NCBI GenBank assembly: GCA_036267975.1
Contig: DATAVA010000022.1
Location: 1 to 64,000, forward strand
Source of the DNA: DAIDKA01 sp036267975
GTDB lineage: Bacteria > Pseudomonadota > Gammaproteobacteria > Steroidobacterales > Steroidobacteraceae
Direction of reading: 5' to 3'
Length of the DNA stretch: 64,000 nucleotides
In this document: positions 15,727 to 26,008 of the stretch, one piece after another
How the letters are laid out: each line of letters opens with the position of its first letter
How positions within the stretch are numbered: position 1 is the first letter of the stretch
Made by a program: the position numbers and the translations under genes
The notes under the pieces: generated by a model
What the model was told of the DNA's origin: nothing
Databases searched by the model: none
What the model saw: only the letters and a program-made list of their open reading frames with translations

Positions 15727-16593
15727 GTGTCCAAAGACGGAAATACCACCGGGCGCTGGCTGCGTCGCATCACCCAGACTCTCGCGGGTGATACGCATGA
15801 CCGCGAAGCGCTCGTGGCCCGCATGCACGAGGCACGCGACAACGGGCTCATTGACGGCGAAGCGGTGCAGATGCTGCAGGGCGTGCTGGATGTCGCCGAC
15901 CTGCAGGTGCGCGACATCATGGTGCCGCGCCAGCAGATGGCGGTCCTAAGACGCGAGGAGCCGGCGCCGGATATCCTCGCGCGCGTCATCGAAAGTGGCC
16001 ACTCACGCTTCCCCGTGATGGACGGCGACCGTGACGACATCGTCGGCATCCTGCTCGCGAAGGACCTCCTGCGACTGTGCGTGGCGGGGGAGCACGAACG
16101 CTTCGACATCCGTGAGTTCATGCGCCCGGCCGTGTTCGTACCGGAGTCGAAGCGCCTGAACATGCTGCTGACGGAGTTCCGGCGCAACCGCAATCACATG
16201 GCGATCGTGGTCGACGAATACGGCGGTGTCTCGGGTCTCGTCACCATCGAGGATGTCATCGAGCAGATCGTCGGCGACATCGACGATGAGTTCGACGTCG
16301 AAGAGGACGACCACAACATCCGCAAGGAGGCGGAGCATCAGTACGCGGTGCGCGGCGTCACGCGGCTCGAGGAATTCAATGAATTCTTCGGCACGCGGCT
16401 GGCAGATGAAGACTTCGATACCGTCGCCGGCCTGGTGATGAAGAACCTCGGCCGCCTGCCGCGGCGCGGGGAGGCCGTGACGCTCGAGGATCTCGAATTG
16501 CGCGTCGTGCGGGTCGATCGGCGCCGCATCGACATGCTGCGCGTGACCTGCAACCGGGATTTGCCGGCACCGCCGGCGGCCCCGGCGGACTGA
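15727..16593 (+). CDS. ybeX: CorC/HlyC-family CBS-domain protein (YbeX)
   Basis: 288 residues from GTG 15727, which has GGAG 9 nt upstream; TTG at 15721 is an alternative. Two CBS domains (VRDIMVPRQQMAVLRREEP and FMRPAVFVPESKRLNMLLTEF regions, about 60-190) are followed by the CorC_HlyC transporter-associated domain (about 210-280). No membrane helices are present. In E. coli YbeX is linked to magnesium efflux and ribosome metabolism and sits in the same miaB-ybeZYX-lnt order. Confidence 0.94.
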   Translation: MSKDGNTTGRWLRRITQTLAGDTHDREALVARMHEARDNGLIDGEAVQMLQGVLDVADLQVRDIMVPRQQMAVLRREEPAPDILARVIESGHSRFPVMDGDRDDIVGILLAKDLLRLCVAGEHERFDIREFMRPAVFVPESKRLNMLLTEFRRNRNHMAIVVDEYGGVSGLVTIEDVIEQIVGDIDDEFDVEEDDHNIRKEAEHQYAVRGVTRLEEFNEFFGTRLADEDFDTVAGLVMKNLGRLPRRGEAVTLEDLELRVVRVDRRRIDMLRVTCNRDLPAPPAAPAD

Positions 16594-16610
16594 CGCGCTT
16601 TGCCCGGTTC

Positions 16611-18137
16611 ATGCTGTTGAATTCGATTCCGCTGCTCGCGGACCGGCGCGTCCGGCTGGCGCTGGCCGCTGCCGCCGGCGTCGCACTGTCCACGGCGTTC
16701 GCACCCGTGAACCTGTGGCCGCTCGCGCTGCTTTCCCCGGCGTTGCTGATGGCATTGTGGCAGGGAGCGCCGCTGCGGCATGCTGCGGCGCTGGGGTTCT
16801 GGTTCAATGCCGGTACGTTTACGAGCGGCACCTATTGGCTGTACGTCAGCATCCATCAGATCGGTGGCGCGCCCCTGTGGATTGCCGTGCTCAGCATGGG
16901 TGCAGTGGTGTGCATCCTGTCCGTGTACGGTGCGCTGCTGGGCTGGGCGGCCGTGCGTGCGCTGCCGGCCTCCGGCGCGCTGCGCTGGATGGCCGGACTG
17001 CCGGCGCTGTGGTTGCTGGTGGAGTGGGTGCGCGGCTGGTTCCTGACCGGCTTTCCGTGGCTGTCGCTGGGTTATTCGCAGACCGGCACCTGGATGGCGG
17101 GCATGGCGCCGGTGCTCGGGGTGTACGGCATATCGGCGCTCTTACTGGTGGGCGCCGGCGCGCTCGTGACCCTGGCAATGGGCTCGCGCCGCGAGCAGCT
17201 GCTGGCCGGTATCGTGCTGGTGCTGATCTGGGTGGTGCCGCTGTCGCTGCGCGGCATCGCCTGGACGCATGCGGCCGGAGCACCCGTCAGCGTCGCCATC
17301 GTGCAGGGAGCCATTCCGCAGAACGAGAAGTGGCAGGCCACCCATCGTGATGACCAGCTCGATACTTACCGCGACCTGACACGCACGGTGCTCGGCGCCC
17401 AGGTCATCGTGTGGCCCGAAGCCGCGTTGCCGGATATTGCGCAGAACCTGAAGGAATACCTGCTGGCGCGGTATCACGAAGCGAATGCGCGGCATTCCGC
17501 CCTCGTTATCGGGGTGTTGCGCCAGGCGAGCAATGGCGATTACTTCAATTCTGTCCTGACCATGGGTGCGGGCAGCGACTGGTACGACAAGATGCACCTG
17601 GTGCCCTTTACCGAGGCCATGCCGGGGCCGGCCTGGGCGCGGCACTGGCTGGAGGTCCTGGACCTGCCGTACCTGGGTTTCGAGTACGGCGCCACGGACC
17701 AGCAGCCCCTGGCAGCCGGCGGTTTGATCCTGCTGCCGGCCGTTTGCTATGACGACGCGTACGGCAGCTCAAATCTGCACATGCTGCCTGCGGCCAATGC
17801 ACTTGTGACGGTAACGAACGACGGCTGGTTTGGGCATTCCACTGCGCGCTATCTGCATGTGCAGATCGCCCAGATGCGCTCGCTGGAGACCGGCCGCTAC
17901 CTGCTGCGGGCCGCAAATGACGGAATTTCGGCGATCATCGCCCCGGACGGGCGGGTGGTGGCGCAGGCGCCGGGCTTCGTCCCGGCGGTGCTGCGCGGCA
18001 CGGTGGTTCCGATGCTTGGCATGCCGCCGTTCGCCCGATTTGGAAACTGGTTGATAATTTCCCTCGCCACCACCACGCTGGTGGCGATCCTGGCGTGGGG
18101 CCTGATCGTCCACGGCAGGCGGAACCTTGGCAGCTGA
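16611..18137 (+). CDS. lnt: Apolipoprotein N-acyltransferase
   Basis: 508 residues. Lnt transfers an acyl chain from phospholipid to the N-terminal Cys of lipoproteins, the last step of lipoprotein maturation. About six to seven membrane helices in the first 220 residues precede a periplasmic nitrilase-fold domain with the triad Glu270 (WPEAALP), Lys327 (DKMHLVPF) and Cys379 (VCYDDAYG). The C-terminal helix returns to the membrane. It starts 17 nt after ybeX. Confidence 0.96.
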   Translation: MLLNSIPLLADRRVRLALAAAAGVALSTAFAPVNLWPLALLSPALLMALWQGAPLRHAAALGFWFNAGTFTSGTYWLYVSIHQIGGAPLWIAVLSMGAVVCILSVYGALLGWAAVRALPASGALRWMAGLPALWLLVEWVRGWFLTGFPWLSLGYSQTGTWMAGMAPVLGVYGISALLLVGAGALVTLAMGSRREQLLAGIVLVLIWVVPLSLRGIAWTHAAGAPVSVAIVQGAIPQNEKWQATHRDDQLDTYRDLTRTVLGAQVIVWPEAALPDIAQNLKEYLLARYHEANARHSALVIGVLRQASNGDYFNSVLTMGAGSDWYDKMHLVPFTEAMPGPAWARHWLEVLDLPYLGFEYGATDQQPLAAGGLILLPAVCYDDAYGSSNLHMLPAANALVTVTNDGWFGHSTARYLHVQIAQMRSLETGRYLLRAANDGISAIIAPDGRVVAQAPGFVPAVLRGTVVPMLGMPPFARFGNWLIISLATTTLVAILAWGLIVHGRRNLGS

Positions 18138-18189
18138 GTCGCTGTCCACGATTAGCTTGAGCCTTCAATATTTTGCGACGGAGTCGTAC

Positions 18190-19650
18190 ATGACCCTTTC
18201 ACGGTCGGCCCGCGGGGCAGCTTTCGCCACTATCGCTACGATGGCCTTCGGTTTGATTTCCGGAGCATCCCTGGCCCAGGGAGCCCCTCCGGCGCGGGCC
18301 GCTGCCGAACCGCTTCCGGCAGTGACCATGCCCGACTTTTCGGCGCTGGTCGAACGCTACGGCCCGGCCGTCGTGAACGTCGAGGTGGTCGAGCGTCCGC
18401 AGGCCGCTGGTCGTGGCGGCCCGGATGCAGATGATCCGCTGAACGACTTCTTGCATCGCTTCGGCATCCCCAACTCCGGCGGTGGCGGCCAGCCGCGCAA
18501 TGCGCCACCAGCCAAGGGCACGGGATCGGGGTTCATCGTCAGCCCCGATGGCTACATTCTGACCAACGCCCATGTGGTCTCGTCGGCGCAGACCGTGACC
18601 GTGCGACTGACCGATCGGCGTGAGTATCAGGCCAAGGTCATCGGCCAGGACGAGCGCACCGATGTCGCCGTCATCAAGATCGAGGCCCAGAACCTGCCGG
18701 TGGTCAAGATCGGTGACGCGCGGCTGTTGAAGCCCGGTCAGTGGGTGGTGGCCATCGGCTCGCCGTTCGGTTTCGACAATACGGCCACTGCCGGCATCGT
18801 CAGCGCCACCGCGCGCTCCTTGCCCAATGACAATTCCGTGGTGCCGTTCATACAAACCGACGTGGCAGTGAACCCGGGCAATTCCGGCGGCCCGCTGTTC
18901 AACACGCGCGGGGAAGTGGTCGGCATCAACTCGCAGATCTTCAGTCAGACCGGCAGCTACATGGGCCTGTCATTCGCGATTCCGATCGACATTGCCGTCA
19001 ATATCGAAAACCAGCTCATCAAGACCGGCCATGTCGTGCGCGGGCGCATCGGTGTCCAGATCCAGGATGTGGACGCAGCATTCGCCGAGGCCTTCGGGCT
19101 GGGTCGGCCGCGTGGCGCGTTGGTGGTTTCAGTCGAACCGGGCGGCCCGGCCGAAAAAGCCGGCATCAAGCCCGGTGATGTGATTCTCGGCGTCAATGGC
19201 CAGAACATCGATCACTTCGGCGAGCTGTCGCTGTCGATCTCCAACATGCACCCCGGCAGCGAGGCGCATGTATCGATATGGCGCGACCGCAAACCCCAGG
19301 ACTTCGCGGTGAAGATCGCCCTCGTCAACGAAGACCAGGAAAGCGCCTCGGCCAAGCCCGCCAAGGGGCCGGCCAGTGGCCAGGCCGAACGCCTCGGGCT
19401 GACCGTGCACTCGCTGACGGTGGAGGAGAAGCAACAGGCGCAGACCTCCGGCACGCTCATCGTCGATGCCGTCACCGGTCCGGCGGCAACGGCCGGCATT
19501 CAGGCCGGCGATATCATTCTCGGTGTCAATGGCAAGCCGGTGCACAACACGGCAGAGCTGCTGGCTGCCTCCAAGAGCGCGAGCAAGACGATCGCGCTGC
19601 TGATTCAGCGGCAGGATCATCAAATCTTCATGCCGCTGCGTCTGAACTGA
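18190..19650 (+). CDS. Periplasmic serine protease Do/DegQ-like
   Basis: 486 residues from ATG 18190 (GGAG upstream). A signal peptide (TLSRSARGAAFATIATMAFGLISGASLAQG) is followed by a trypsin-like domain with catalytic His128 (TNAHVV), Asp158 (ERTDVAV) and Ser232 (NPGNSGGPLF), then two PDZ domains (about 285-385 and 405-480). The length and LA loop suit a DegP/DegQ/MucD-type chaperone-protease of the periplasm. An in-frame TTG at 18127 lies within lnt and is not needed. It lies between lnt and leuS. Confidence 0.95.
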   Translation: MTLSRSARGAAFATIATMAFGLISGASLAQGAPPARAAAEPLPAVTMPDFSALVERYGPAVVNVEVVERPQAAGRGGPDADDPLNDFLHRFGIPNSGGGGQPRNAPPAKGTGSGFIVSPDGYILTNAHVVSSAQTVTVRLTDRREYQAKVIGQDERTDVAVIKIEAQNLPVVKIGDARLLKPGQWVVAIGSPFGFDNTATAGIVSATARSLPNDNSVVPFIQTDVAVNPGNSGGPLFNTRGEVVGINSQIFSQTGSYMGLSFAIPIDIAVNIENQLIKTGHVVRGRIGVQIQDVDAAFAEAFGLGRPRGALVVSVEPGGPAEKAGIKPGDVILGVNGQNIDHFGELSLSISNMHPGSEAHVSIWRDRKPQDFAVKIALVNEDQESASAKPAKGPASGQAERLGLTVHSLTVEEKQQAQTSGTLIVDAVTGPAATAGIQAGDIILGVNGKPVHNTAELLAASKSASKTIALLIQRQDHQIFMPLRLN

Positions 19651-19656
19651 CGCGTC

Positions 19657-22275
19657 ATGCAGGAGCACTACGATCCGGCGGCCATTGAACGGGCCGCTCA
19701 GGATTATTGGGGACAATCCGCAGCCTTCGCAGCCGAGGAAACTGCGGATAAGCCCAAGTACTACTGCCTGTCGATGTTCCCGTATCCGTCGGGCCGACTG
19801 CACATGGGCCACGTGCGCAATTACACCATCGGTGATGTGCTCGCGCGCTTCATGCGCATGCAGGGCCGCAACGTGATGCAGCCCATGGGCTGGGATGCGT
19901 TCGGCCTGCCGGCCGAGAACGCGGCCATGCAGAACGGCGTGCCGCCGGCCAAATGGACGCGCGACAACATCGCGTACATGAAGCGCCAGCTGCAGTCGCT
20001 CGGGCTCGCCATCGACTGGCGGCGCGAAGTCGCCACCTGCGACCCTGCTTATTACCGCTGGAACCAGTGGCTGTTCCTGCGCATGCTCGAAACGGGCATC
20101 GCCTACCGGCGCACCGGCGTCGTGAACTGGGATCCGGTGGATCAAACCGTGCTCGCCAACGAGCAGGTCATCGACGGCCGCGGCTGGCGCACGGGCGCGC
20201 TCATCGAGAAGCGCGAGATCCCGATGTACTACCTGAACATCACCCGCTACGCGCAGGAGCTGCTCGACTCGCTTGCGGATCTGAGTGGCTGGCCGGAGCG
20301 CGTGCGGCTGATGCAGGCCAACTGGATCGGTCGCAGCGAAGGCACCGAGATCAGCTTCGCCTACGCGCCCGAGCTCGTGCAGCTCATGGGCGGCGCCGGC
20401 GCACTCAAGGTGTTCACGACACGCGCCGACACCTTGTTCGGCGCGACCTTCGTGGCCATCGCGGCCGAACATCCCATCGCCACGGCCGCCGCCGCCGGCA
20501 ATGCCCGGATCGCGGAGTTTGTGGCCGAGTGCAAGCGCGGCAGCGTCATGGAAGCGGATCTGGCGCTGCAGGAGAAGAAGGGCATCGGCACGGGACTGCA
20601 TGTTCTGCATCCCTTCACGGCCAAGCCCATCGAAGTGTGGATCGCCAACTACGTGCTCATGGGTTATGGCGAGGGCGCCGTGATGGGCGTGCCCGCGCAC
20701 GATGAGCGCGATTTCGAATTCGCGACCCGCTCCGGGATCGCGATCAAGACCGTGGTGAAGTCGGCGACCGGCGCCTACGAGACGGTGAGCGCGCCGTGGC
20801 AGGACGCGTACGGGCAGTACGGCATCACCGTGAATTCAGGGGAGTTCTCCGGGCTCGAATTCAAGGCGGCGGTGGACGCCATTGCTGCAGCGCTCGCGGC
20901 GCGCGGCATCGGCGCGAAGCGCGTCCAGTTCCGACTGCGTGACTGGGGCATTTCGCGCCAGCGCTACTGGGGATGTCCGATTCCGCTGATCCATTGCGCG
21001 GCCTGCGGCGATGTGCCGGTCCCCGATGCACAGCTGCCGGTGCTGCTGCCGGAGAACCTCGTACCCGATGGCAGCGGCAATCCACTCGGCAAGACGCCGT
21101 CATTCTATGAATGCACCTGCCCGAAGTGCGGCGCCGCCGCGCGCCGCGAAACCGATACCATGGACACCTTCGTCGACTCCTCGTGGTACTTCCTGCGCTA
21201 CGCGAGCTTCGACAACACGCAGGCCATGGTCGATGCGCGGGCCCGCTACTGGATGCCGGTGGACCAGTACATCGGCGGCATCGAACACGCCATCCTGCAT
21301 CTGCTCTATTCGCGCTTCTGGACCAAGGTCATGCGCGATCTGAAGCTGCCCAGTGTCAGCGAGCCGTTCAGCAACCTGCTCACCCAGGGCATGGTGCTGA
21401 ACCATATCTATTCGCGCCATCCGGCCGACGGGCGACGCCAGTTTTTCGACCCGGCCCAGGTCACGAGCAGCGGGCCGGAAGGGTCCAGGCGCCATACCGC
21501 GCCGTTGCCGACGGGCGAGCTGGTCGAGGTGCGGTACGACGGCCTCGGCACCATGTCGAAGTCGCGCAACAACGGCGTCGATCCGCAAAGCCTGGTGGAG
21601 CGCTTCGGCGCGGATACCGTGCGGCTGTTCGTCATGTTCACCGCGCCCCCGGAGCAGACGCTGGAGTGGTCGGATGAGGGCGTGCTCGGCGCCTCGCGCT
21701 TCATCCGGCGCCTATGGACGGCCGTGCATGAACATGTGCGGGCAGGAGTCGTTGCCAAGTTGGATGTTGCGGTTCTGGATGACGGGCAGAAGGCGCTGCG
21801 CCGCACCGCGCACCACACGCTGGCCAAGGTGACCGACGATATCGGCCGGCGCCGCACCTTCAATACGGCCATCGCGGCCGTGATGGAACTGTTGAACGCA
21901 CTCGGCCGCACCACGGATACCGCGCCGCAGGGCCGCGCCGTGCGCCATGAGGCCTTTCGCATCGTCGCCATCTGCCTCTCGCCCATCGTGCCGCATGTGT
22001 GTCATGCGCTGTGGCAGGCGCTCGGGGCGAAGGAAGCGCTGATCGATGCGCCCTGGCCCGCGCCCGATGCGCAGGCGGTGGTGCAGGATGAGATCGAAAT
22101 CAGCGTGCAGGTGAATGGCAAGATGCGGGCGCGCGTCGGCGTCGCCGCGAGCGCCGATGAAGCCACCGTGCGCCGCATCGTCCTGGCTGATGAGCGGGTG
22201 CAGAGGTTCGTCGGCACCGCGCTGCCGCGCAAGCTGATCTATGTGCCGGGCAAACTGGTGAACATCGTTGTTTGA
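19657..22275 (+). CDS. leuS: Leucyl-tRNA synthetase
   Basis: 872 residues. LeuS charges tRNA-Leu and edits mischarged norvaline and isoleucine. The class I HIGH-type motif is HMGH (49-52, in FPYPSGRLHMGHVRNYTIGD) and the KMSKS-type motif is TMSKS (about 632). The CP1 editing domain lies at about 225-420 (VFTTRADTLFGATFV; MGVPAHDERDFEF). The length equals typical gammaproteobacterial LeuS (about 860). It starts 6 nt after the protease gene and overlaps possible upstream starts of lptE. Confidence 0.98.
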   Translation: MQEHYDPAAIERAAQDYWGQSAAFAAEETADKPKYYCLSMFPYPSGRLHMGHVRNYTIGDVLARFMRMQGRNVMQPMGWDAFGLPAENAAMQNGVPPAKWTRDNIAYMKRQLQSLGLAIDWRREVATCDPAYYRWNQWLFLRMLETGIAYRRTGVVNWDPVDQTVLANEQVIDGRGWRTGALIEKREIPMYYLNITRYAQELLDSLADLSGWPERVRLMQANWIGRSEGTEISFAYAPELVQLMGGAGALKVFTTRADTLFGATFVAIAAEHPIATAAAAGNARIAEFVAECKRGSVMEADLALQEKKGIGTGLHVLHPFTAKPIEVWIANYVLMGYGEGAVMGVPAHDERDFEFATRSGIAIKTVVKSATGAYETVSAPWQDAYGQYGITVNSGEFSGLEFKAAVDAIAAALAARGIGAKRVQFRLRDWGISRQRYWGCPIPLIHCAACGDVPVPDAQLPVLLPENLVPDGSGNPLGKTPSFYECTCPKCGAAARRETDTMDTFVDSSWYFLRYASFDNTQAMVDARARYWMPVDQYIGGIEHAILHLLYSRFWTKVMRDLKLPSVSEPFSNLLTQGMVLNHIYSRHPADGRRQFFDPAQVTSSGPEGSRRHTAPLPTGELVEVRYDGLGTMSKSRNNGVDPQSLVERFGADTVRLFVMFTAPPEQTLEWSDEGVLGASRFIRRLWTAVHEHVRAGVVAKLDVAVLDDGQKALRRTAHHTLAKVTDDIGRRRTFNTAIAAVMELLNALGRTTDTAPQGRAVRHEAFRIVAICLSPIVPHVCHALWQALGAKEALIDAPWPAPDAQAVVQDEIEISVQVNGKMRARVGVAASADEATVRRIVLADERVQRFVGTALPRKLIYVPGKLVNIVV

Positions 22276-22294
22276 GAGCAGCGCCCCGAGGCTC

Positions 22295-22789
22295 ATGCGG
22301 ATCCTGGTCGCGTCGCTGGCCTGCGCCGTGGCGTCAGGCGTGACAAGCTGCGGTTTTCGTCTGCAGGGTCATACGCCGCTGCCTTCGTCGTTCAAGGTGT
22401 CCTACGTGGATGCGCACGACCGACAAAGTGACTTCGTGCAGGGACTGCGCAGCGCGCTGCTGATTTCCGGCGTCGTCCTCACCGAGGATGCGACCGCCGC
22501 CACCGCGACGGTGCACGTGCTCGATGACAAGCATGTCCTGCGCACCCTGTCGGTGTCGCCGGACAATCTGCCGCGCGAATATGAACTGACCTATTCGGTG
22601 CGATTCTCGGTCACCTCGGGGGACAAGGAATTGCTCGAATCGCAGGAAGTGTCGACTTCGCGCGAGTACAGCTTCGCAGTGAGCGAGCTTCTGGCCAAGC
22701 AGAACGAGGAAGCGATCCTGCAGGCGGCACTCGCTCACGATCTGGTCGAAGTCGTCATGCGCCGACTTTCGAGTCTGCAGGTCAAGTGA
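22295..22789 (+). CDS. lptE: LPS-assembly lipoprotein LptE
   Basis: 164 residues from ATG 22295 (CGAGG upstream); TTG 22268 would overlap leuS. The N-terminus MRILVASLACAVASGVTSCGFRLQG is a lipoprotein signal followed by the family hallmark CGFRLQG. LptE plugs the LptD barrel and helps insert lipopolysaccharide in the outer membrane. The order leuS-lptE is standard; holA, normally next, is displaced about 4.4 kb downstream by an insert. Confidence 0.92.
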   Translation: MRILVASLACAVASGVTSCGFRLQGHTPLPSSFKVSYVDAHDRQSDFVQGLRSALLISGVVLTEDATAATATVHVLDDKHVLRTLSVSPDNLPREYELTYSVRFSVTSGDKELLESQEVSTSREYSFAVSELLAKQNEEAILQAALAHDLVEVVMRRLSSLQVK

Positions 22790-22801
22790 GGCCGCCAGAA
22801 A

Positions 22802-23284
22802 ATGCTGTGGCTGGCCACCATCAATCGAGTCGAGCTGGCACTGGTGCTGCATCATTACGGTCTGACGCTGACCCTGATCGCGCCGCACGAGCATATTCCG
22901 GGCTCTTTCTGGGGTGACAGCGAGGCCGGTCTGAAGGGCGACTCGCTATACGCGCGGCTCGATACCCCGGTGCACTCGGTGCTGCACGAAGCCAGTCACT
23001 ACGTGTGCATGACACCTGAGCGGCGCGCCGGTCTCGAACGTGATGCCGGCGGTGATGATTCCGAAGAGTCCGCCGTGTGCTACCTGCAGATCCTGCTGGC
23101 CGATTCCCTGCCCGAGGTGGGACGTGAGCGGTTGATGCAGGACATGGACGCGTGGGGTTACAGCTTCCGTCTCGGCAGCACGCGCGCCTGGTTCGAAGGG
23201 GATGCGCAGGATGCGTGCGCGTGGCTGCGCAGGCACGGCGTCATCCGCGATGATGACTCATTGACCGGTGAGCTGCGTTGCTGA
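22802..23284 (+). CDS. Conserved hypothetical with HExxH motif (putative minimal zincin)
   Basis: 160 residues. HSVLHEASHYVCM contains HEASH, an HExxH zinc motif, and 37 residues later EESAVCYLQILLADSL offers a Glu in a helix (as in gluzincins). This arrangement suggests a small zinc-metalloprotease fold or a former one. No signal peptide or membrane helix is present, so it should be cytoplasmic. ATG 22802 follows GAGG and lies 12 nt after lptE, so it is probably co-transcribed with leuS-lptE. The function is unknown; the motif is seen, the activity is inferred. Confidence 0.65.
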   Translation: MLWLATINRVELALVLHHYGLTLTLIAPHEHIPGSFWGDSEAGLKGDSLYARLDTPVHSVLHEASHYVCMTPERRAGLERDAGGDDSEESAVCYLQILLADSLPEVGRERLMQDMDAWGYSFRLGSTRAWFEGDAQDACAWLRRHGVIRDDDSLTGELRC

Positions 23285-24687
23285 ACGCTTGTGGATCAGC
23301 CAGTCGATGTTCTGCCAGCGCCGCTGCGCGATGAGGCGCAGCAGCGGCAATGCAATGATGTTCGCGCCCAGCAGTGCGGAGAGGGTGGAGCTCGTAGAAT
23401 CAAGCACGGCGCTGAACAACTCAACCATCAGCAGCACGGTGTAGCCTGCCAGCAGCGCAGTATCGGCGAGGCGGCGCCCTCTCACCAGCAGCATGCCGAT
23501 GTAGATCCAGGAGGCGCCGATCGTCAGGGGCACCACCAGGATGCTCACCAGCTGTGCCGGAGCAGGCGGGCCGTGCATCTTGGCCATCAGCAACGCGGTT
23601 GCGAGCGCCATGGCGGTGCCGGCGACGGGCAACAGCGTGTTCCAGCCAAGCTTTTCGACTGTCGTGAACAGTTCCTCACGATCCATCCGTGCGGTCAGCC
23701 AGAGGCATTTTGCGCGCAGGCTCCGCACGCTCATCCGGAACGTTGGTGTGATACCGGCGAACACGCAGGCCATGAAGGCCCATACGAATGCGCCTCTGTC
23801 CGACTCATTCCCGCCCGTGATGGTCAGCATGGCGGTCAGAAAAAAAGCGCAGATGGCCAGGGTGCAGAACAGCAGCTGCCGGACATCGCTGGTACCCATA
23901 AGCAATATCCGCACGGCCTGCCGCTGCTGGTAGCGTAATGGCGTCGCGGCATTGCTCGCCCGCCCCGACAGCCGCCGCTGCGAAGACCCCCTCGGCGATG
24001 AGGAATTCAGGCCGATCAGCCGCCAGTCCTGGAAGACTCTGATGCGCCGCTGCCTGATATAACCGATGGCGAACAGCGGCCATGCCAACACACTCGCCGT
24101 GAACACCGTGACCAGGCCTTGTTGAGTTGTGAGCCGTGCGCCGAGGTCCAACTGTGGAAACGCGTGGGAAAGCATCTGCGGAATGAAGAGGTAGCCCAAC
24201 CACGCGAGGAAGGCGAGGCGAAATTGCATCATGAAGTAGAAATTGAGAAAAATGAACGTCAGGATGCTGAACGCGTAGGCGAAGAACACGGCCATGAATC
24301 CACTCATGGTGGTCATGCCCAATGGCGGCGCATGTGCGCCTGGTCCATCTGTAAGGTTCACCGAGAGGCAGGCGGCAATGAACGAGGACAGCAGCACCTG
24401 CGCGCTGAAGGCGCCCAACAGCAATTTCAAGCGCCCGTTCGGGATGAGCTGCACGCAGCGAGGGGCAGACAATGTCCTGAACATGATCGCGCCCACGACC
24501 ACGGGTGATATGACGGTGATGGCAGCGCCCAGCATCCCGATGATGGCGAACAGCGGCCGCGCGCCCGCAGGCCAGCCGCTCTCGAGCGCCCCGTATCCCA
24601 CGATTGTCATGCAAAGTCCGATGCGGGTCAGCCAGCGCTGCAGGCCGCTCCCGTAGAGCAGCTGCACCACCGTGCGAACGATGCCCT

Positions 24688-24691
<4 letters not shown>
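23258..24691 (-). CDS. ABC transporter permease (YtrA-regulated type)
   Basis: 477 residues from GTG 24691, which overlaps the ATPase stop (GTGA). About twelve hydrophobic segments span the protein (for example LFAIIGMLGAAITVISPVVVGAIMF, FMAVFFAYAFSILTFIFLNFYFMM, SILVVPLTIGASWIYIGML). A charged cytoplasmic stretch separates two halves near residues 225-285. There is no recognisable substrate-binding partner, so an exporter or a sensor-like membrane component is likely. The 3' end overlaps the convergent HExxH gene by 27 nt. Confidence 0.75.
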
Positions 24692-25562
<871 letters not shown>

Positions 25563-25566
<4 letters not shown>

Positions 25567-25964
25567 GCGTCCTCTCCCATTTTCTTTTCGATGAATAGAC
25601 ACAGGTCCGAGGCGCGCAGCTGCAGCTGGCGCGCCGCCAGCGCCAGTGCCTCGACCTGTGGTTCGACCTGTTTGAGTCGCTGGGCCAAGGAGCCCGCGCC
25701 ATGGCGGTTGCCCGCGATCGTCATGGGCTTGCCACGGTTCCGCTGCAGCAGACCCTCGTTTTCGAGCAGGCTGTAGGCTTTCGAAATCGTGGTCGGATTG
25801 ACGGTGTAGTCAGTCGCGACGTCGCGTACGGAGGGCAGCTCGGTCCCGGGTGCGAGCTGGCCGCTGGCCACCATGCGTCGTACCTGTTGAATGAGCTGCA
25901 GATAGATCGGCACCCCGGAGCTGGGCTGCAGCGTGAAGATACGAAGGCTGGATGCGCTTCCCAT
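25563..25964 (-). CDS. GntR-family regulator, YtrA subfamily
   Basis: 133 residues. The winged helix-turn-helix (GVPIYLQLIQQVRRMVASGQLAPGTELPSVRDVATDYTVNPTTISKAYSLLENEGLLQRNRGKPMTI) is followed by a short helical C-terminus (about 50 residues) without a ligand-binding domain. That size defines the YtrA subfamily, which usually controls an adjoining ABC transporter. Here it heads a three-gene operon with ATPase and permease, each overlapping by 4 nt. A strong promoter and a 24-bp inverted repeat lie immediately upstream. Confidence 0.9.
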
Positions 25965-25967
25965 GTG

Positions 25968-26004
25968 AGTGTACGAGTATACTCATACACTATGAGGATT
26001 GCAA
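25968..26004 (-). promoter_or_regulatory. Promoter and YtrA-type operator of the GntR-ABC operon
   Basis: AGTGTA (25968-25973) and TACACT (25986-25991) flank GAGTATACTC, forming a 24-bp palindrome with one mismatched pair, 4 nt upstream of the GntR ATG. On the minus strand TTGCAA (25999-26004) and TATACT (25976-25981) are spaced exactly 17 bp, so the -10 box sits in the centre of the palindrome. Transcription would start about 8 nt before the ATG, leaving a near-leaderless mRNA. A repressor bound here would block RNA polymerase. The arms resemble the AGTGTA half-site reported for B. subtilis YtrA. Confidence 0.8.
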
Positions 26005-26008
26005 TGTG

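Noticed and set aside
19129..20700. A 523-codon minus-strand frame opposite the Do protease and leuS
   Set aside because: Antisense shadow of two certain genes; composition is typical of reverse-frame translation.
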